A DNA stretch of 64,000 nucleotides from Bradyrhizobium sp. ORS 285 (GCF_900176205.1 NZ_LT859959.1:2811001-2875000); one strand, 5' to 3'. Counted from the stretch's first letter, positions 1 through 9,472 are shown. The notes: generated from the sequence alone by a model not told the origin. Numbers and translations: made by a program.

Positions 1-795
1 CGCCGTGCCGCGATAGTCGCGGCGCTGCTGGCGCAGCGCATGCAGATTGGCGAGCCGCTTGACGTTGCGCTTGCGCCGGCCGGAGACGCCGTGGCGCAGC
101 CAGTGTTCTTCATTGACGATCTTGCGGTCGAGCTTGTGCTGCTCGCGCTCCTCCTCGTCCAGCACCTCGTCGCGCCACGCCTCGAAGCCGGCGAAGCCGC
201 GGTCGATCTGCTTGATCTGGCCGCGGTCGAGCCAAGCGGTGGCGCGCGACAGATTGGTCAGGAAGCGGCGGTCATGGCTGATCAGCACCAGCGCGCAGCG
301 GCGGCCGTCGAGCTCGTTTTCCAGCCATTCGATGGTGGTGAGGTCGAGATGGTTGGTCGGCTCGTCCAGCAGCAGGATGTCGGGATTGGGCGCGAGCACG
401 CGCGCCAACGCCGCACGGCGCGCCTCGCCACCGGAGACATGCGCGGGATCTTCCTCGCCTGATAGTCCGAGCTGCTCGACGAGATAGCGCGCCTGATAGT
501 GATCGTCGCCCGGTCCGAGCCCCGCCTCGACATAGGACAGCGTCGTCGCATGGCCTGAGAAATCGGGCTCCTGCGGCAGATAGCGCACTGTGGCGCCGGG
601 CTGCACGAAGCGTGTGCCGCTGTCGCAATCGACGAGGCCGGCGGCGATCTTGAGCAGCGTCGACTTGCCCGAGCCGTTGCGGCCGATCAGGCAGACGCGC
701 TCGCCGGGCGAGACCGAGAGCTCCACGCCTTGCAGCAGCGCGGTGCCGCCGAAGGTCAGGCGGATGTCTTTCAACTGGATGAGTGGCGGCGCCAT
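1..795 (-). CDS. ABC-F family ATPase (Uup-like), 3' end cut by window edge
   Basis: The reading frame opens with ATG at 795 and runs off the window after 265 codons. Seen: Walker A GRNGSGKS at residues 38-45, ABC signature SGGEARR near 121, Walker B LLLDEPTNHLD near 141-151 with catalytic Glu145, and the H-loop His174. After the first cassette comes a basic, Arg-rich linker (residues 200-265, including GRRKRN) like the Uup/ABC-F interdomain arm. No membrane segments are visible. ABC-F proteins are soluble tandem ATPases acting on ribosomes, or for Uup on DNA and ribosome-related processes; which applies here cannot be told from half a protein. It runs just downstream of the DUF188 gene on the same strand (5 bp gap), so the two may be cotranscribed. 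Confidence 0.9.
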   Translation of the reverse strand, partial: MAPPLIQLKDIRLTFGGTALLQGVELSVSPGERVCLIGRNGSGKSTLLKIAAGLVDCDSGTRFVQPGATVRYLPQEPDFSGHATTLSYVEAGLGPGDDHYQARYLVEQLGLSGEEDPAHVSGGEARRAALARVLAPNPDILLLDEPTNHLDLTTIEWLENELDGRRCALVLISHDRRFLTNLSRATAWLDRGQIKQIDRGFAGFEAWRDEVLDEEEREQHKLDRKIVNEEHWLRHGVSGRRKRNVKRLANLHALRQQRRDYRGTA

Positions 796-800
796 GTCGC

Positions 801-1295
801 TTAGCTCTGTTGCTGGACCCGCGCGGCGCGTTGGCGCTGCACGCGGCGGATCGTGGTGTCGAGGGTGGAAAGGAAGGTCGAGCGGTCGCGCGGCGTGAAC
901 GAGCGCGGGCCGCCGGTGACCTCGCCGGACGAGCGCAAATCAGTCATCAGGTTGCGCACAGCCAAGGTCATGCCGATCGACTCCTCCGTGAACGGCTTGC
1001 CGTTCGGCGCGATCACGGCGCTGCCGGCCTTGACGCAGCGGCTCGCCAGCGGAATGTCGGAGGTGATGACGATGTCGTCGGCGGTGGTGCGCTCGGCGAT
1101 CCAGTCGTCCGCGGCATCCATGCCGCTGCCGGCCGCGATGCGCGTGATCAGGGGATCGTCCGGCACGCGAATGAAGCCGCCGGCGACGACGACCACCGGC
1201 AGCCCGTGACGGATCGCGACGCGGTAGATCTCGTCCTTCACCGGGCAGGCGTCGGCATCGACATAGATGGTGATCGGGGCGGTTTGGAGCGTCAT
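801..1295 (-). CDS. YaiI/YqxD family protein (DUF188)
   Basis: A 164-residue protein with the typical YaiI/YqxD opening ITIYVDADACPVKDEIYR, followed by the SDIPLASRC and GGPRSFTPRDRSTF blocks of that family. The frame is open further upstream, but family alignment and length (about 150-165 aa) favour the MTLQ start at 1295. The family has a PIN-like fold with conserved Asp residues (VDADACP, ITSDIPLA), which suggests nuclease-like chemistry, but no firm function is established. It is divergent from the hotdog-fold gene that starts at 1419 and lies just upstream of the ABC-F gene on the same strand. Confidence 0.88.
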   Translation of the reverse strand: MTLQTAPITIYVDADACPVKDEIYRVAIRHGLPVVVVAGGFIRVPDDPLITRIAAGSGMDAADDWIAERTTADDIVITSDIPLASRCVKAGSAVIAPNGKPFTEESIGMTLAVRNLMTDLRSSGEVTGGPRSFTPRDRSTFLSTLDTTIRRVQRQRAARVQQQS

Positions 1296-1418
1296 CGGGC
1301 CTTCATTCGGGATGGCCGGTTGGTACTCCATCGCGCCGGGAATTGCGAGCCAAAGGCTGAGCTTGCCAGGGGCTTTCCGGCCGTTACCATCGCCGAAAAG
1401 CGTCAAAGGGAGGCAAGG

Positions 1419-2219
1419 ATGTCCGGTGAAATTGCGTCTTATGCGGTCGAGGCGTTCAACACGGCCAAGCAGTCCGAGAACAAGATGCACGACGACAGCG
1501 TCGCCCGCCGCTTCGGTTTCACCGGCGGCCTGGTGCCGGGCGTCGAGGTGCTGGCCTACATGCTGCACCAGCCTGTCGCGCGCTGGGGGCGGGCGTTCCT
1601 GGAGCGCGGGCTGATCGAGGCGCGGTTCATCAAGCCGGTCTATGATGGGGAGATCGCGGAGGTCAGGGCGAGCGAGATGGCTGGCGGCTTGGCGATGGAG
1701 GTGACGAGCCGGGGCCAGCTCTGCGCCACCGGTTCCGCATCGCTGCCGGCGGAGACGCCGGATATCGTGCTGGGGGACTATCGTGATGTTCCACCCGCAG
1801 ACGTGCGACCGCCCATCGGCGCAGACTCATTCGAAGTCGGCAGCTGGCTCGGCACGGCGCCGCGCGCCTGGCCGGGGCCAGCGGCGACGATGTATCTCGA
1901 GGAAATCCGCGAGCGCGATCCGATCTATGCGAACGAGCGGCTCGGCCATCCCGGCATGCTGCAGCGGGTGATGAACCGGCTCCTGGTCGACAACGTCCTG
2001 CTCGGCCCGTGGATTCACGTCGGCAGCCGGATGCAATTGCTGTCGCTGATCGCCGAAGCCGACGAGATCACGGCGCGGGGCCGGGTGGTCGCCAACTACG
2101 AGAAGAAGGGCCACCGCTTCGTCGAGATCGATGCCCTGGTGGTCGCGAACGGCAGCCGCCCGCTGGCGCACTGCCACCATGTCGCGATCTATCAGCCGCG
2201 CGCGCAGGCGGCGGCTTAG
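1419..2219 (+). CDS. Hotdog-fold (MaoC-like dehydratase domain) protein
   Basis: A 266-residue protein. The start at 1419 follows a purine-rich site (AAAGGGAGGCAAGG). The N-terminal half contains HDDSVARRFGFTGGLVPGVEVLAYML, which matches the FxGxxVPGxxxxAY-type pattern of MaoC/FAS1-like dehydratase hotdog domains. The C-terminal half (from about residue 120) may be a second hotdog repeat with ERLGHPGMLQRVMNRLLVDN. It is probably cytoplasmic, since there is no signal peptide or membrane segment. Substrate unknown. It is divergent from the DUF188 gene and followed by a palindromic repeat, so it looks monocistronic. A longer open frame upstream overlaps the DUF188 gene and is not credible as coding. 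Confidence 0.75.
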   Translation: MSGEIASYAVEAFNTAKQSENKMHDDSVARRFGFTGGLVPGVEVLAYMLHQPVARWGRAFLERGLIEARFIKPVYDGEIAEVRASEMAGGLAMEVTSRGQLCATGSASLPAETPDIVLGDYRDVPPADVRPPIGADSFEVGSWLGTAPRAWPGPAATMYLEEIRERDPIYANERLGHPGMLQRVMNRLLVDNVLLGPWIHVGSRMQLLSLIAEADEITARGRVVANYEKKGHRFVEIDALVVANGSRPLAHCHHVAIYQPRAQAAA

Positions 2220-2274
2220 CGGGTGAGGTAAGAGTTTTCTGAGAAAGGCGAAGCGCTCGAAATCGGGCAACGCT

Positions 2275-2386
2275 CTCACCCCTCATGGTGAGGAGCGCCG
2301 AAGGCGCGTCTCGAACCATGAGGCCTGATCCGGGCCTCGCCCTTCGAGACGCCCGCCTTCGGCGGGCTCCTCAGGGTGAGGGGTGA
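2275..2386. repeat. Intergenic imperfect palindrome
   Basis: The left arm (about 2276-2315, CACCCCTCATGGTGAGGAG then CGAAGGCG) pairs with the right arm (about 2343-2386, GCCTTCGGCGGGCTCCTCA then GGGTGAGGGG). Inner sub-hairpins are visible (GCGCCGAAGGCGC; GCCCGCCTTCGGCGGGC). It fills the convergent gap between the hotdog gene and the CoxL-like gene. Such elements are abundant between genes in Bradyrhizobium-type genomes; the sequence could also end transcription from both sides. Confidence 0.7.
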
Positions 2387-2415
2387 AGGTTCACCAAACC
2401 GACAGGACGAGCGCC

Positions 2416-4791
2416 TCACGCCGCCGTCTTCGCCTTGCCGTCCTGGATCGCGCGCCAGATCTTTTCCGCGGTCAGCGGCATGTCCAGATGCTTCACGCCG
2501 TAGTCCGAGAGGGCATCGATCACTGCATTTATCACGCTCGCCATCGACCCGGCACAACCCGCTTCGCCGCAGCCCTTGGTGCCCAAGGGATTGCTCTTCG
2601 CCGGGACCGGATGATTGTCGACCGTCATCATCGGCACGTCGGAGGCGCGCGGCAGCGCGTAGTCCATCAGCGAGCCCGTGATCGGCTGGCCGCTCTCGTC
2701 GTAGCGCAGGTGCTCCATCATCGCCTGGCCGATGCCTTGGGCGACGCCGCCATGCAGCTGGCCGGCGACGATCATCGGGTTGATCACGGTGCCGAAATCG
2801 TTGATCGCGGTGTAGCCGACGATGTGCGCCACGCCCGTGTCCGGCTCGATCTCGACCTCGCAGACATGGCAGCCGTTCGGGAACGTCGACTCCGTCGCCG
2901 TCGAATTGTGGTCGACGTCGAGCGAGGCCGGCACGCCCTCAGGCATCTTGCCCTCGCGCATCCGCCGAGCCAGCTCCATGATGTCGATGCTGCGGTCGGT
3001 GCCGGCGATAGTGAACTGGCCGCCAGCGAACTCGATGTCTGCTTCAGACGCTTCCAGCAGATGCGCCGCCGCCTGCTTGCCCTTGGCGATCACGAGCTGC
3101 GAGGACTCGACGATCGCCTGTCCCGTCGCGGTGATCGAACGCGAGCCGCCAGTGCCGTTGCCGAAGCGGACGAGATCGGAGTCGCTCTGCTCCAGCCGGA
3201 TCTTTTCGAAGGGCACTCCGAGCTGCTCCGACAGTACCTGCGAGAACGGTGTCGCATGGCCCTGGCCGTAATCGAGCGTGCCGGTGGTCAGCGTCACGCC
3301 GCCATCGGCGTCGAAGGTGATCTTGCCGAGCTCACCGGAGGGCGGGGCGGTCACCTCGAGATAGGAGCCGACGGCGATGCCGCGCAGCTTGCCGGCCTTG
3401 CGGCTCTCGCGCTTGCGCTTGGCGAAGCCCGCGTAGTCGGAGGCCTGCAACGCCTTCTCGAACACGGCGGCGAAGTCGCCGGAGTCATAGGTGACCCCCG
3501 AAGCCGCCGGGAACGGCATCTGGCTCGGCTTGATGAAGTTGCGCTTGCGGATGGTGAGGCGATCGATGCCCATTTCGCGCGCGGCGGTGTCGATCAGCCG
3601 CTCCATGAAGTAGTTGGCCTCGGGCCGGCCGGCGCCACGATAGGCGCCCATCAGCGTCACGTTTGTCAGCACCGTCTTGATGTCGACGCCGAGCAGCGGC
3701 GTCTTGTAGACGCTGGCGAGGTTCTTGCCGGTGTTGAGCGACAGCGGCAGCGGCGCAACACCCATGATGTAGGCGCCGAGATTGCCATAGCCGGAGAGAC
3801 GAACCGCGAGGAACTTGCCGTCGGCATCGAGCGCGAGCTCGCCATGAATGATCTGGTCGCGGCCCTGGCTGTCCGACAGGAAGGCGGTGGTGCGCTCGTC
3901 GCGCCACTTCACCGGACGCCCGAGCTGCTTGGCGGCGTGCAGGATGCAAATGTACTCTGGATAGGAGACGTTCTTCATCCCGAAGGAGCCACCGACATTG
4001 GTGGTGACGATGCGGACCTTCTCCGGCGCAACGTTGAGAATCTTGGCGAGCGTCGCCTTGTTGCCGGACACGCCCTGGGTCGGCACCTGCAGGGTGAAGC
4101 GCTCGGACTTGCCGTCGAACGCGGCGAGCGCGACGCGCGGCTCCATCGACACCACGGCGACGCGGGTGTTGACGATGTTGAGCTTGGTCACATGCGCGGC
4201 CTTTGCGAAGGCCTCGTCGATCTTGGCGGTGTCGCCATAATGGTAATCGAGCGCGACGTTGTTCGGGATGTGCTCGTAGAGCTGCGGCGCGCCGGGCTTG
4301 GTGGCTTCCTCGGCATTGGTGACCGCGGGCAGGGGCTCGATATCGACCTCGACCGCCTCGGCGGCGTCACGGGCCTGCGCCGCGGTCTCCGCCACGACGA
4401 AGGCGACGGGGTCGCCGACGAAGCGCACCTTGTCGGTGACCAGCGCCGGACGGTTGGTCTGCAGCAGCGGCGAGCCGTCCCGGCTCTTCATGGGCAGGCC
4501 GCAGGTGAACGGGCCATAATTGGCCGCGGCGAGGTCCGCTCCGGTCCACACGCCGAGCACGCCCGGCATCGCCTTGGCAGCCGACGTGTCGATGCCCTTG
4601 ATGATGCCATGGGCGTGGCTGGAGCGGACGATCCAGGCATGCGCCTGTCCCGGCAGGTTGAAATCGTCGGTATATTTGCCGTGGCCGCGCACCAGCGTGT
4701 CGTCCTCCTTGCGCCGGACCGGCTGCCCGACGCCGAATTTCTGCAGCGCAATCGCGTTTTCGAGGGTGGCCGGAGCGGTGTGATCTTGCAT
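2416..4791 (-). CDS. Xanthine dehydrogenase-family Mo-binding subunit, CoxL form II type, orphan
   Basis: A 791-residue protein starting at MQDH (4791). Seen: an N-terminal aldehyde oxidase/xanthine dehydrogenase a/b hammerhead domain (residues about 25-135), then the molybdenum cofactor-binding domain with GGSFGMKN, AYRGAGR at 383-389, and GCGEAGCAG with the catalytic Glu at 743. AYRGAGR is the form II CoxL signature; form I true CO dehydrogenase has AYRCSFR with the Cu-binding Cys, which is absent here. The enzyme is therefore probably a molybdenum hydroxylase of unknown substrate rather than CO dehydrogenase. Such subunits normally work with a 2Fe-2S subunit and an FAD subunit, but neither gene is adjacent: the divergent neighbour is Ppx/GppA and the convergent neighbour is the hotdog gene. 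Confidence 0.92.
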   Translation of the reverse strand: MQDHTAPATLENAIALQKFGVGQPVRRKEDDTLVRGHGKYTDDFNLPGQAHAWIVRSSHAHGIIKGIDTSAAKAMPGVLGVWTGADLAAANYGPFTCGLPMKSRDGSPLLQTNRPALVTDKVRFVGDPVAFVVAETAAQARDAAEAVEVDIEPLPAVTNAEEATKPGAPQLYEHIPNNVALDYHYGDTAKIDEAFAKAAHVTKLNIVNTRVAVVSMEPRVALAAFDGKSERFTLQVPTQGVSGNKATLAKILNVAPEKVRIVTTNVGGSFGMKNVSYPEYICILHAAKQLGRPVKWRDERTTAFLSDSQGRDQIIHGELALDADGKFLAVRLSGYGNLGAYIMGVAPLPLSLNTGKNLASVYKTPLLGVDIKTVLTNVTLMGAYRGAGRPEANYFMERLIDTAAREMGIDRLTIRKRNFIKPSQMPFPAASGVTYDSGDFAAVFEKALQASDYAGFAKRKRESRKAGKLRGIAVGSYLEVTAPPSGELGKITFDADGGVTLTTGTLDYGQGHATPFSQVLSEQLGVPFEKIRLEQSDSDLVRFGNGTGGSRSITATGQAIVESSQLVIAKGKQAAAHLLEASEADIEFAGGQFTIAGTDRSIDIMELARRMREGKMPEGVPASLDVDHNSTATESTFPNGCHVCEVEIEPDTGVAHIVGYTAINDFGTVINPMIVAGQLHGGVAQGIGQAMMEHLRYDESGQPITGSLMDYALPRASDVPMMTVDNHPVPAKSNPLGTKGCGEAGCAGSMASVINAVIDALSDYGVKHLDMPLTAEKIWRAIQDGKAKTAA

Positions 4792-4991
4792 GGATAGTGA
4801 CCTGCGGAGCTGGATGGAGCGCAAATGCGGGCTGTTCCCAGATAGTGCAGCGCCCGCGGCCGGACAACGGTTGATTAGGAATGGTGCATCACGCCTGACG
4901 GAGGGGCTGTTGCGCCGGGCCTATCCACTGATAATGTCTCATGAAAGAGAACTTCCATCTGGGCCGGTTCGGCCAGCGGAAAGACATTTGA

Positions 4992-6065
4992 ATGATCAAT
5001 GACACGCGGCTGCGGGAGAGTCCGACGCCGCGCGGGAACCTGGAGCCCGGCTTGCACCCGGGTCTGGACGTCGCGACACCGGCCTGCGCCAGCCATGGCA
5101 GCAGCGTGTATGCGGCGCTGGACCTCGGAACCAACAATTGCCGGCTTCTGATCGCCTGTCCCTCGGGCGACAGTTTCCGCGTGGTCGACTCCTTCTCGCG
5201 CATTGTCCGGCTGGGCGAGGGCATCTCGACCACCGGCTGCATCAGCGATGCGGCGATGGATCGGGCCATCGCGGCGCTCTCCATCTGCCGGGACAAGATC
5301 CAGTCGAAGAAGGCCAGGCGTCTGCGCCTGATCGCGACCGAGGCCTGCCGTGCGGCGGCCAATGCCGAGGGGTTCCGGACCCGGGTGGCGGCCGAGACCG
5401 GCATCGAGCTCGAAGTCATCGACCGCGAGACCGAGGCGGCGCTCGCCGTGAAGGGCTGCGCGCCGCTGCTCGACTCTGGCGGTCGCGGGGCGATCCTGTT
5501 CGACATCGGCGGCGGCTCCAGCGAGCTGGTCCGGATCGAGCGTGATCCCTCTGACCGCAATGCGGAACCGCGCATCAAGGCCTGGATGTCGATCCCGCTC
5601 GGGGTCGTGACCCTGGCCGAGCGCTTCGGCGGCCGTGACGTCACGCCGGAGATCTATGCCGCCATGGTCGAGGCCGTGGCCGAGCATGTCGGGCCGTTCG
5701 CGGCCGAGAACGGCGGTGATCTTGCCGATATGCATCTGCTCGGCACGTCTGGCACGGTGACGACGCTCGCGGGCATTCACCTCAATCTCGCGCGCTACGA
5801 TCGCCGTCGCGTCGACGGCATCTGGATCAATGATGCCGACATCACGGCGACGATCGGCAAGCTGCTGGCGATGAGCTACCAGGAGCGCGCCGAGAACAAC
5901 TGCATCAGCATCGATCGGGCCGATCTCGTGCTGGCCGGCTGCGCCATCCTCGACGCCATCCGCCAGTCCTTCCCGCTGCCGCGCTTGCGCGTCGCGGATA
6001 GGGGCCTGCGCGAAGGCATGCTGGTCGAGATGATGCGCGAGGACGGCGCGCTGCGAACGGCATAA
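4992..6065 (+). CDS. Ppx/GppA family phosphatase
   Basis: A 357-residue actin-like-fold phosphatase. Seen: phosphate-1 loop ALDLGTNNCRLLIA near residue 41, IDRETEAAL, phosphate-2 DIGGGSSEL, LGTSGTVTTLAG, and a C-terminal VADRGLREGML. The family hydrolyses polyphosphate or pppGpp; these motifs do not separate the two activities, and the protein lacks the long C-terminal extension of E. coli Ppx. The first about 35 residues are low in motif content, so the true start may lie a little downstream. It is followed after a palindromic repeat by rlmE, a pairing common in Rhizobiales that suggests a link to stringent response or ribosome status. Confidence 0.9.
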   Translation: MINDTRLRESPTPRGNLEPGLHPGLDVATPACASHGSSVYAALDLGTNNCRLLIACPSGDSFRVVDSFSRIVRLGEGISTTGCISDAAMDRAIAALSICRDKIQSKKARRLRLIATEACRAAANAEGFRTRVAAETGIELEVIDRETEAALAVKGCAPLLDSGGRGAILFDIGGGSSELVRIERDPSDRNAEPRIKAWMSIPLGVVTLAERFGGRDVTPEIYAAMVEAVAEHVGPFAAENGGDLADMHLLGTSGTVTTLAGIHLNLARYDRRRVDGIWINDADITATIGKLLAMSYQERAENNCISIDRADLVLAGCAILDAIRQSFPLPRLRVADRGLREGMLVEMMREDGALRTA

Positions 6066-6111
6066 CGCGCATCTCCTCAAGTGGCCGCAATGGTCGCCAC
6101 GCTCTCGGTTC

Positions 6112-6241
6112 ACCTCTCCCCGTCGGGGAGAGGTCGGCGCGCAGCGCCGGGTGAGGGGCTGCAGGCGTCTTGATGGACCACGACCCCTCACCCGGATTGC
6201 ATCTGGCGATGCAATCCGACCTCTCCCTTCGGGAGAGGTGA
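6112..6241. repeat. Intergenic palindromic element between Ppx/GppA and rlmE
   Basis: Two hairpin-forming blocks (CTCTCCCCGTCGGGGAGAG near 6115 and CTCTCCCTTCGGGAGAG near 6222) flank inverted CCGGGTGAGGGG / CCCCTCACCCGG arms, so the whole 130 bp can fold on itself. It shares the CTCTCCC...GGGAGAGG core with the elements at 15955-16080 and 25051-25230. Confidence 0.75.
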
Positions 6242-6291
6242 ACGCCCGTCGCCGCACGAGTTGACTGAAACGTCGCCAGACAGAGACCGAC

Positions 6292-6987
6292 ATGGCAAAA
6301 GACACCACCGGCCGCATGCATGTGCAGGTCAAGACCGGGGGCAAGCGCAAGCTGTCCTCGAAACTCTGGCTGGAGCGCCAGCTGAACGATCCCTATGTGG
6401 CGCAGGCCAAGCGCGACGGCTATCGCTCGCGCGCGACCTACAAGCTGCTCGAGATCGACGACAAATATCACATGCTCAAGCCCGGCATGACCGTGGTCGA
6501 TCTCGGCGCCGCACCTGGCGGCTGGAGCCAGATCGCGGCGCGCCGGGTCGGTGCCGAGGCGGGCAAGGGCAAGGTGATCGCGATCGACCTCCTGGAGATG
6601 GGCGAGATCCCGGGGGTCACGTTCACCCAGCTCGATTTCCACGCCGAGGATGCCCCGGAGAAGCTGCGCGCGATGATCGGCGGCCGTGCCGACGTGGTCA
6701 TGTCCGACATGGCTGCCAATACCACCGGCCATCGCAAGACCGACCAACTGCGCATCGTCGGCCTTGTGGAACTCGCCGCGCATTTCGCCGGCGAGGTGCT
6801 GAAGCCCGGCGGCAGCTTCCTCGCCAAGACGTTCCAGAGCGGCGCCGATGCCGAACTGCTGGCCCAGCTCAAGCGCGATTACGCCACCGTCCGCCACGTC
6901 AAGCCGGCGGCAAGCCGGCAGGATTCGTCGGAGCGCTACGTGCTGGCGATGGGTTTCCGCGGCGGAGAGCAGGGCGACGTGTTGTAA
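6292..6987 (+). CDS. rlmE: 23S rRNA (uridine2552-2'-O)-methyltransferase RlmE (FtsJ/RrmJ)
   Basis: A 231-residue SAM-dependent methyltransferase. Seen: the catalytic tetrad of the FtsJ family, with Lys51 in SRATYKL, Asp139 in [11 protein letters not shown], Lys179 in GSFLAKTF and Glu214 in [16 protein letters not shown]-binding motif [13 protein letters not shown] at about 68-80. The N-terminal Arg/Lys-rich segment before SRAxYKL is typical. It methylates U2552 in the ribosomal A-loop of the 50S subunit, a late assembly step. Its length is normal for the family. Confidence 0.95.
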   Translation: MAKDTTGRMHVQVKTGGKRKLSSKLWLERQLNDPYVAQAKRDGYRSRATYKLLEIDDKYHMLKPGMTVVDLGAAPGGWSQIAARRVGAEAGKGKVIAIDLLEMGEIPGVTFTQLDFHAEDAPEKLRAMIGGRADVVMSDMAANTTGHRKTDQLRIVGLVELAAHFAGEVLKPGGSFLAKTFQSGADAELLAQLKRDYATVRHVKPAASRQDSSERYVLAMGFRGGEQGDVL

Positions 6988-7088
6988 TGGCGTCATTGCG
7001 ACCGCCCGGCCGCGGCGATACAGAGCAGGTGCAATCAAGGTCTCGGGAATCGGCTTGGGGCCGGCGAGATCAAGACCGGAGGTCCTGC

Positions 7089-7367
7089 ATGCGTGTTCTG
7101 ACCTGGAGCGCCCTCGTGCTCGCTTTGACGGCGGGCTCTGTGATAACAGGACCAGCTCACGCCCAGGCCTATGATCCGCGCTATCCCGTGTGCATGAAGG
7201 TCTATGAAGGCGGCCGGTTTGGCGGCGGCGAGTGGATCGACTGCAGCTATACCTCGCTGCCGCAATGTCGTGCGACCGCATCGGGCCGGTCAGCGATGTG
7301 CGACCTCAATCCGTTCTATGCGCCGCCGTCGCCTCCGCCGCGTCGCGTGCATCGGCGTCATCACTGA
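7089..7367 (+). CDS. DUF3551 family small secreted protein
   Basis: A 92-residue protein with a clear signal peptide (MRVLTWSALVLALTAGSVITGPAHA, cleavage after AHA at about residue 25). The mature part has four Cys in the DUF3551 arrangement (YPVCMKVY, WIDCSYTSLPQC, MCDLNPFY) and a Pro/Arg/His-rich tail. The family is almost confined to Bradyrhizobium relatives and has no known function; the Cys spacing suggests two disulfides in the periplasm. The longer frame upstream overlaps rlmE and is discounted. Confidence 0.85.
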   Translation: MRVLTWSALVLALTAGSVITGPAHAQAYDPRYPVCMKVYEGGRFGGGEWIDCSYTSLPQCRATASGRSAMCDLNPFYAPPSPPPRRVHRRHH

Positions 7368-7449
7368 AACATGTCGTGACGCAACGGCCATTGCCGTGCC
7401 GCACAACCGCGCGCAAGATGAGAATCGTTCCGTCAGCCTGGTCACTGCC

Positions 7450-7812
7450 ATGCCGCATCGCTTCATCATTTCGATCGTGACGCTCCTGCTGCTGGTGCCC
7501 GCGATCGCGCTCGCGGCGCCCTCGCACAAGCGCAAGGCGCGGAGCTGGCAGGGCTATGGCTTCCTGCCCGGCTACAAGCAGCCGCCGAACAACAGCCTGC
7601 CGCTCTATGCGGACAAGGAAGCGATGCGCAACGGGCCGCCGCGCGGCAGCCGCCGCCACTGGTACATCGACGGTACGCCGAAATACATGCTGTACAATGG
7701 CGAGTGGCACTATTTCGGCCAGCCCGGCTTTTATCGCGGCCATTACAATGGCGGCAGCTTCGGCCCGTGCTGGACGCGGACCCCTGTCGGCATGGTCTGG
7801 ACCTGCGGCTAG
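7450..7812 (+). CDS. Small exported protein, unknown function
   Basis: A 120-residue protein with an N-terminal signal peptide (MPHRFIISIVTLLLLVPAIALAA). The mature part is rich in Tyr, Gly, Trp and Pro (GYGFLPGYKQPP, HWYIDGTPKYMLYNGEWHYFGQPGFYRGHYNGGSFGPCW) with two Cys near the end that could pair. No family is recognised with certainty; similar Tyr/Gly-rich exported proteins occur across Bradyrhizobium. It lies 82 bp after the DUF3551 gene on the same strand. Confidence 0.7.
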   Translation: MPHRFIISIVTLLLLVPAIALAAPSHKRKARSWQGYGFLPGYKQPPNNSLPLYADKEAMRNGPPRGSRRHWYIDGTPKYMLYNGEWHYFGQPGFYRGHYNGGSFGPCWTRTPVGMVWTCG

Positions 7813-8018
7813 GCCGCTCGGCAGCTCACGCCAGACGGAACGCGCGCAGATGGGTGCGCTATCCTGTCGCAGCCCGGCGTCTTGAACGGCCCCTCTGCGG
7901 CTGTAGGCTTTTGGCGCGTCTTGAGAATCCGGGAACCGCTCCAGCCGTTCGCGGCGCATGCTCGCTTGTTCAAGCGCAAGAAGAAACGGGAGCCGCCCGG
8001 GCGGCCGTGGAGGGTGTT

Positions 8019-8987
8019 TTGACATCGTTTTGTGCGCGCCTGTTCGGCGCGGTCGTCGCGCTGACGGCGCTGGCCGGTGCTCCGGTTTCGGCTCAGCAGA
8101 TGGAGCTCAAGGTGATGGCGCCGGCCGCGCCGGGCGGCGGCTGGGACCAGACCGCGCGGGCGATGCAGCAGGCGTTCGTCGCCTCGGGCGTGGCGCGCAG
8201 CGTCCAGGTCACCAACGTCGCGGGCGCGGGCGGCACCGTGGGCATCGCGCAGTTCGTCAACGGCGCCAAGGGCGACGGCAACCAGCTGATGGTCAACGGC
8301 TTCGTGATGGTCGGCGCGCTCGCCATGAACAAGTCGCCGGTGACCCTGGAGCAGGTGACGCCGATCGCGCGCCTGACCGAGGAGATCCAGGTCATCGTCG
8401 TGCCCGCGAGCTCGCCGATCAAGACCGCGCAGGATCTGGCCGCGGCACTGAAGGCCGACATCGCCAAGGTGACTTTCGCCGGCGGCTCGGCCGGCGGCGT
8501 CGATCACGTGATGGCGGCGCTGTTCGCCGGCACCGTCGGAGCCGATGCCAAGAAGGTCAACTACATCCCGTTCTCCGGCGGCGGCGAGTCGCTCGCGGCC
8601 ATCCTCGGCGGCAAGGTCACGGCCGGCATCTCGGGCCTGTCCGAATATGACGGGCAGATCAAGAGCGGCAAGCTGCGCGCGATCGGCGTGTCCTCGGAGA
8701 ACCGCATTCCCGGCGTCGACATCCCGACCTTCAAGGAGCAGGGCATCGACCTCGTGCTCGCCAATTGGCGCTCGGTGGTCGCCGCACCCGGCATCACGCC
8801 GGAGCAGAAGAAGACGCTCGCCGACGCCGTCGAGAAGATGGTCAAGTCGGATGCGTGGAAGGACATCCTGAAGCAGAAGGGCTGGGACGACGCCTATCTC
8901 GCCGGCGATGCCTTCGCCGACTTCCTGAAGAAGGAGAACGTCCGCGTCACCGACGTGCTGAAGTCGGTCGGCCTCGTCAAGTCATGA
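8019..8987 (+). CDS. tctC: Tripartite tricarboxylate transporter substrate-binding protein TctC
   Basis: A 322-residue periplasmic binding protein. The TTG start at 8019 is preceded by GGAGGG at good spacing and gives a signal peptide ending APVSA|QQ after residue 25; an in-frame GTG four codons upstream is the alternative. Family marks: [14 protein letters not shown], the ligand-contacting [19 protein letters not shown], and [14 protein letters not shown]. It captures a carboxylate (citrate-like or other) and delivers it to the TctBA membrane unit. The stop overlaps the tctB start (ATGA), showing tight coupling. Confidence 0.92.
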   Translation: MTSFCARLFGAVVALTALAGAPVSAQQMELKVMAPAAPGGGWDQTARAMQQAFVASGVARSVQVTNVAGAGGTVGIAQFVNGAKGDGNQLMVNGFVMVGALAMNKSPVTLEQVTPIARLTEEIQVIVVPASSPIKTAQDLAAALKADIAKVTFAGGSAGGVDHVMAALFAGTVGADAKKVNYIPFSGGGESLAAILGGKVTAGISGLSEYDGQIKSGKLRAIGVSSENRIPGVDIPTFKEQGIDLVLANWRSVVAAPGITPEQKKTLADAVEKMVKSDAWKDILKQKGWDDAYLAGDAFADFLKKENVRVTDVLKSVGLVKS

Positions 8988-9472
8988 CGGACAGCGCCGC
9001 AAGAGAGGCGCCCGCGCGAGGCATCGACAAGGCCGGCGTCGTCATTGCGGCGCTACTGGCCGCGGTCGCGCTGGTGCTGGTCTACGACGCCAACCAGATC
9101 CCGGCGACCACGATGTACGGCATGGGCCCGCAGGTCATGCCGGTGGTGATCGCCGTCGGGCTCGGCATCCTCGCGCTCGCCAATCTGATCGATGCGCTCA
9201 GGGGCAACCTGCCGCCGCGCGAGAGCGCGGATCCCGTGGCGGTGCTGCTGATCCTGGTCGGCCTCGCGCTTCTCATCGCCATCATCGGCTTCGGCGGCGG
9301 CTTCATCCTGGCGACGACGGCGCTGTTCGTGACGACCTCGGCCGCGTTCGGCCGCCGTGCCTTCGCAACCGACCTCGTCATCGGCGCGGTGCTGACGACC
9401 TTGATCTACATGGCCTTCGACCGTCTCCTCACCCTGAGCCTGCCCGCCGGTCCGCTCGAAAGACTGCTCTGA
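8984..9472 (+). CDS. tctB: Tripartite tricarboxylate transporter small membrane subunit TctB
   Basis: A 162-residue integral membrane protein with about four hydrophobic segments ([73 protein letters not shown]). The TctB-type [11 protein letters not shown] motif follows the first segment. It lies between tctC and tctA with 4-bp and 1-bp overlaps. It is the smaller membrane component of a cation-coupled secondary uptake system. Confidence 0.88.
   Translation: MTDSAAREAPARGIDKAGVVIAALLAAVALVLVYDANQIPATTMYGMGPQVMPVVIAVGLGILALANLIDALRGNLPPRESADPVAVLLILVGLALLIAIIGFGGGFILATTALFVTTSAAFGRRAFATDLVIGAVLTTLIYMAFDRLLTLSLPAGPLERLL

Noticed and set aside
783..1418. A 212-codon N-terminal extension of the hotdog-fold protein
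   Set aside because: It lies antisense to the DUF188 gene and lacks any family similarity. A good ribosome-binding site supports the start at 1419.
2383..4797. An 804-codon plus-strand open frame opposite the CoxL-like gene
   Set aside because: Its composition (His, Arg, Asp and Val rich) is that of the complement of a GC-rich gene. The minus strand encodes a full molybdoenzyme with all motifs.
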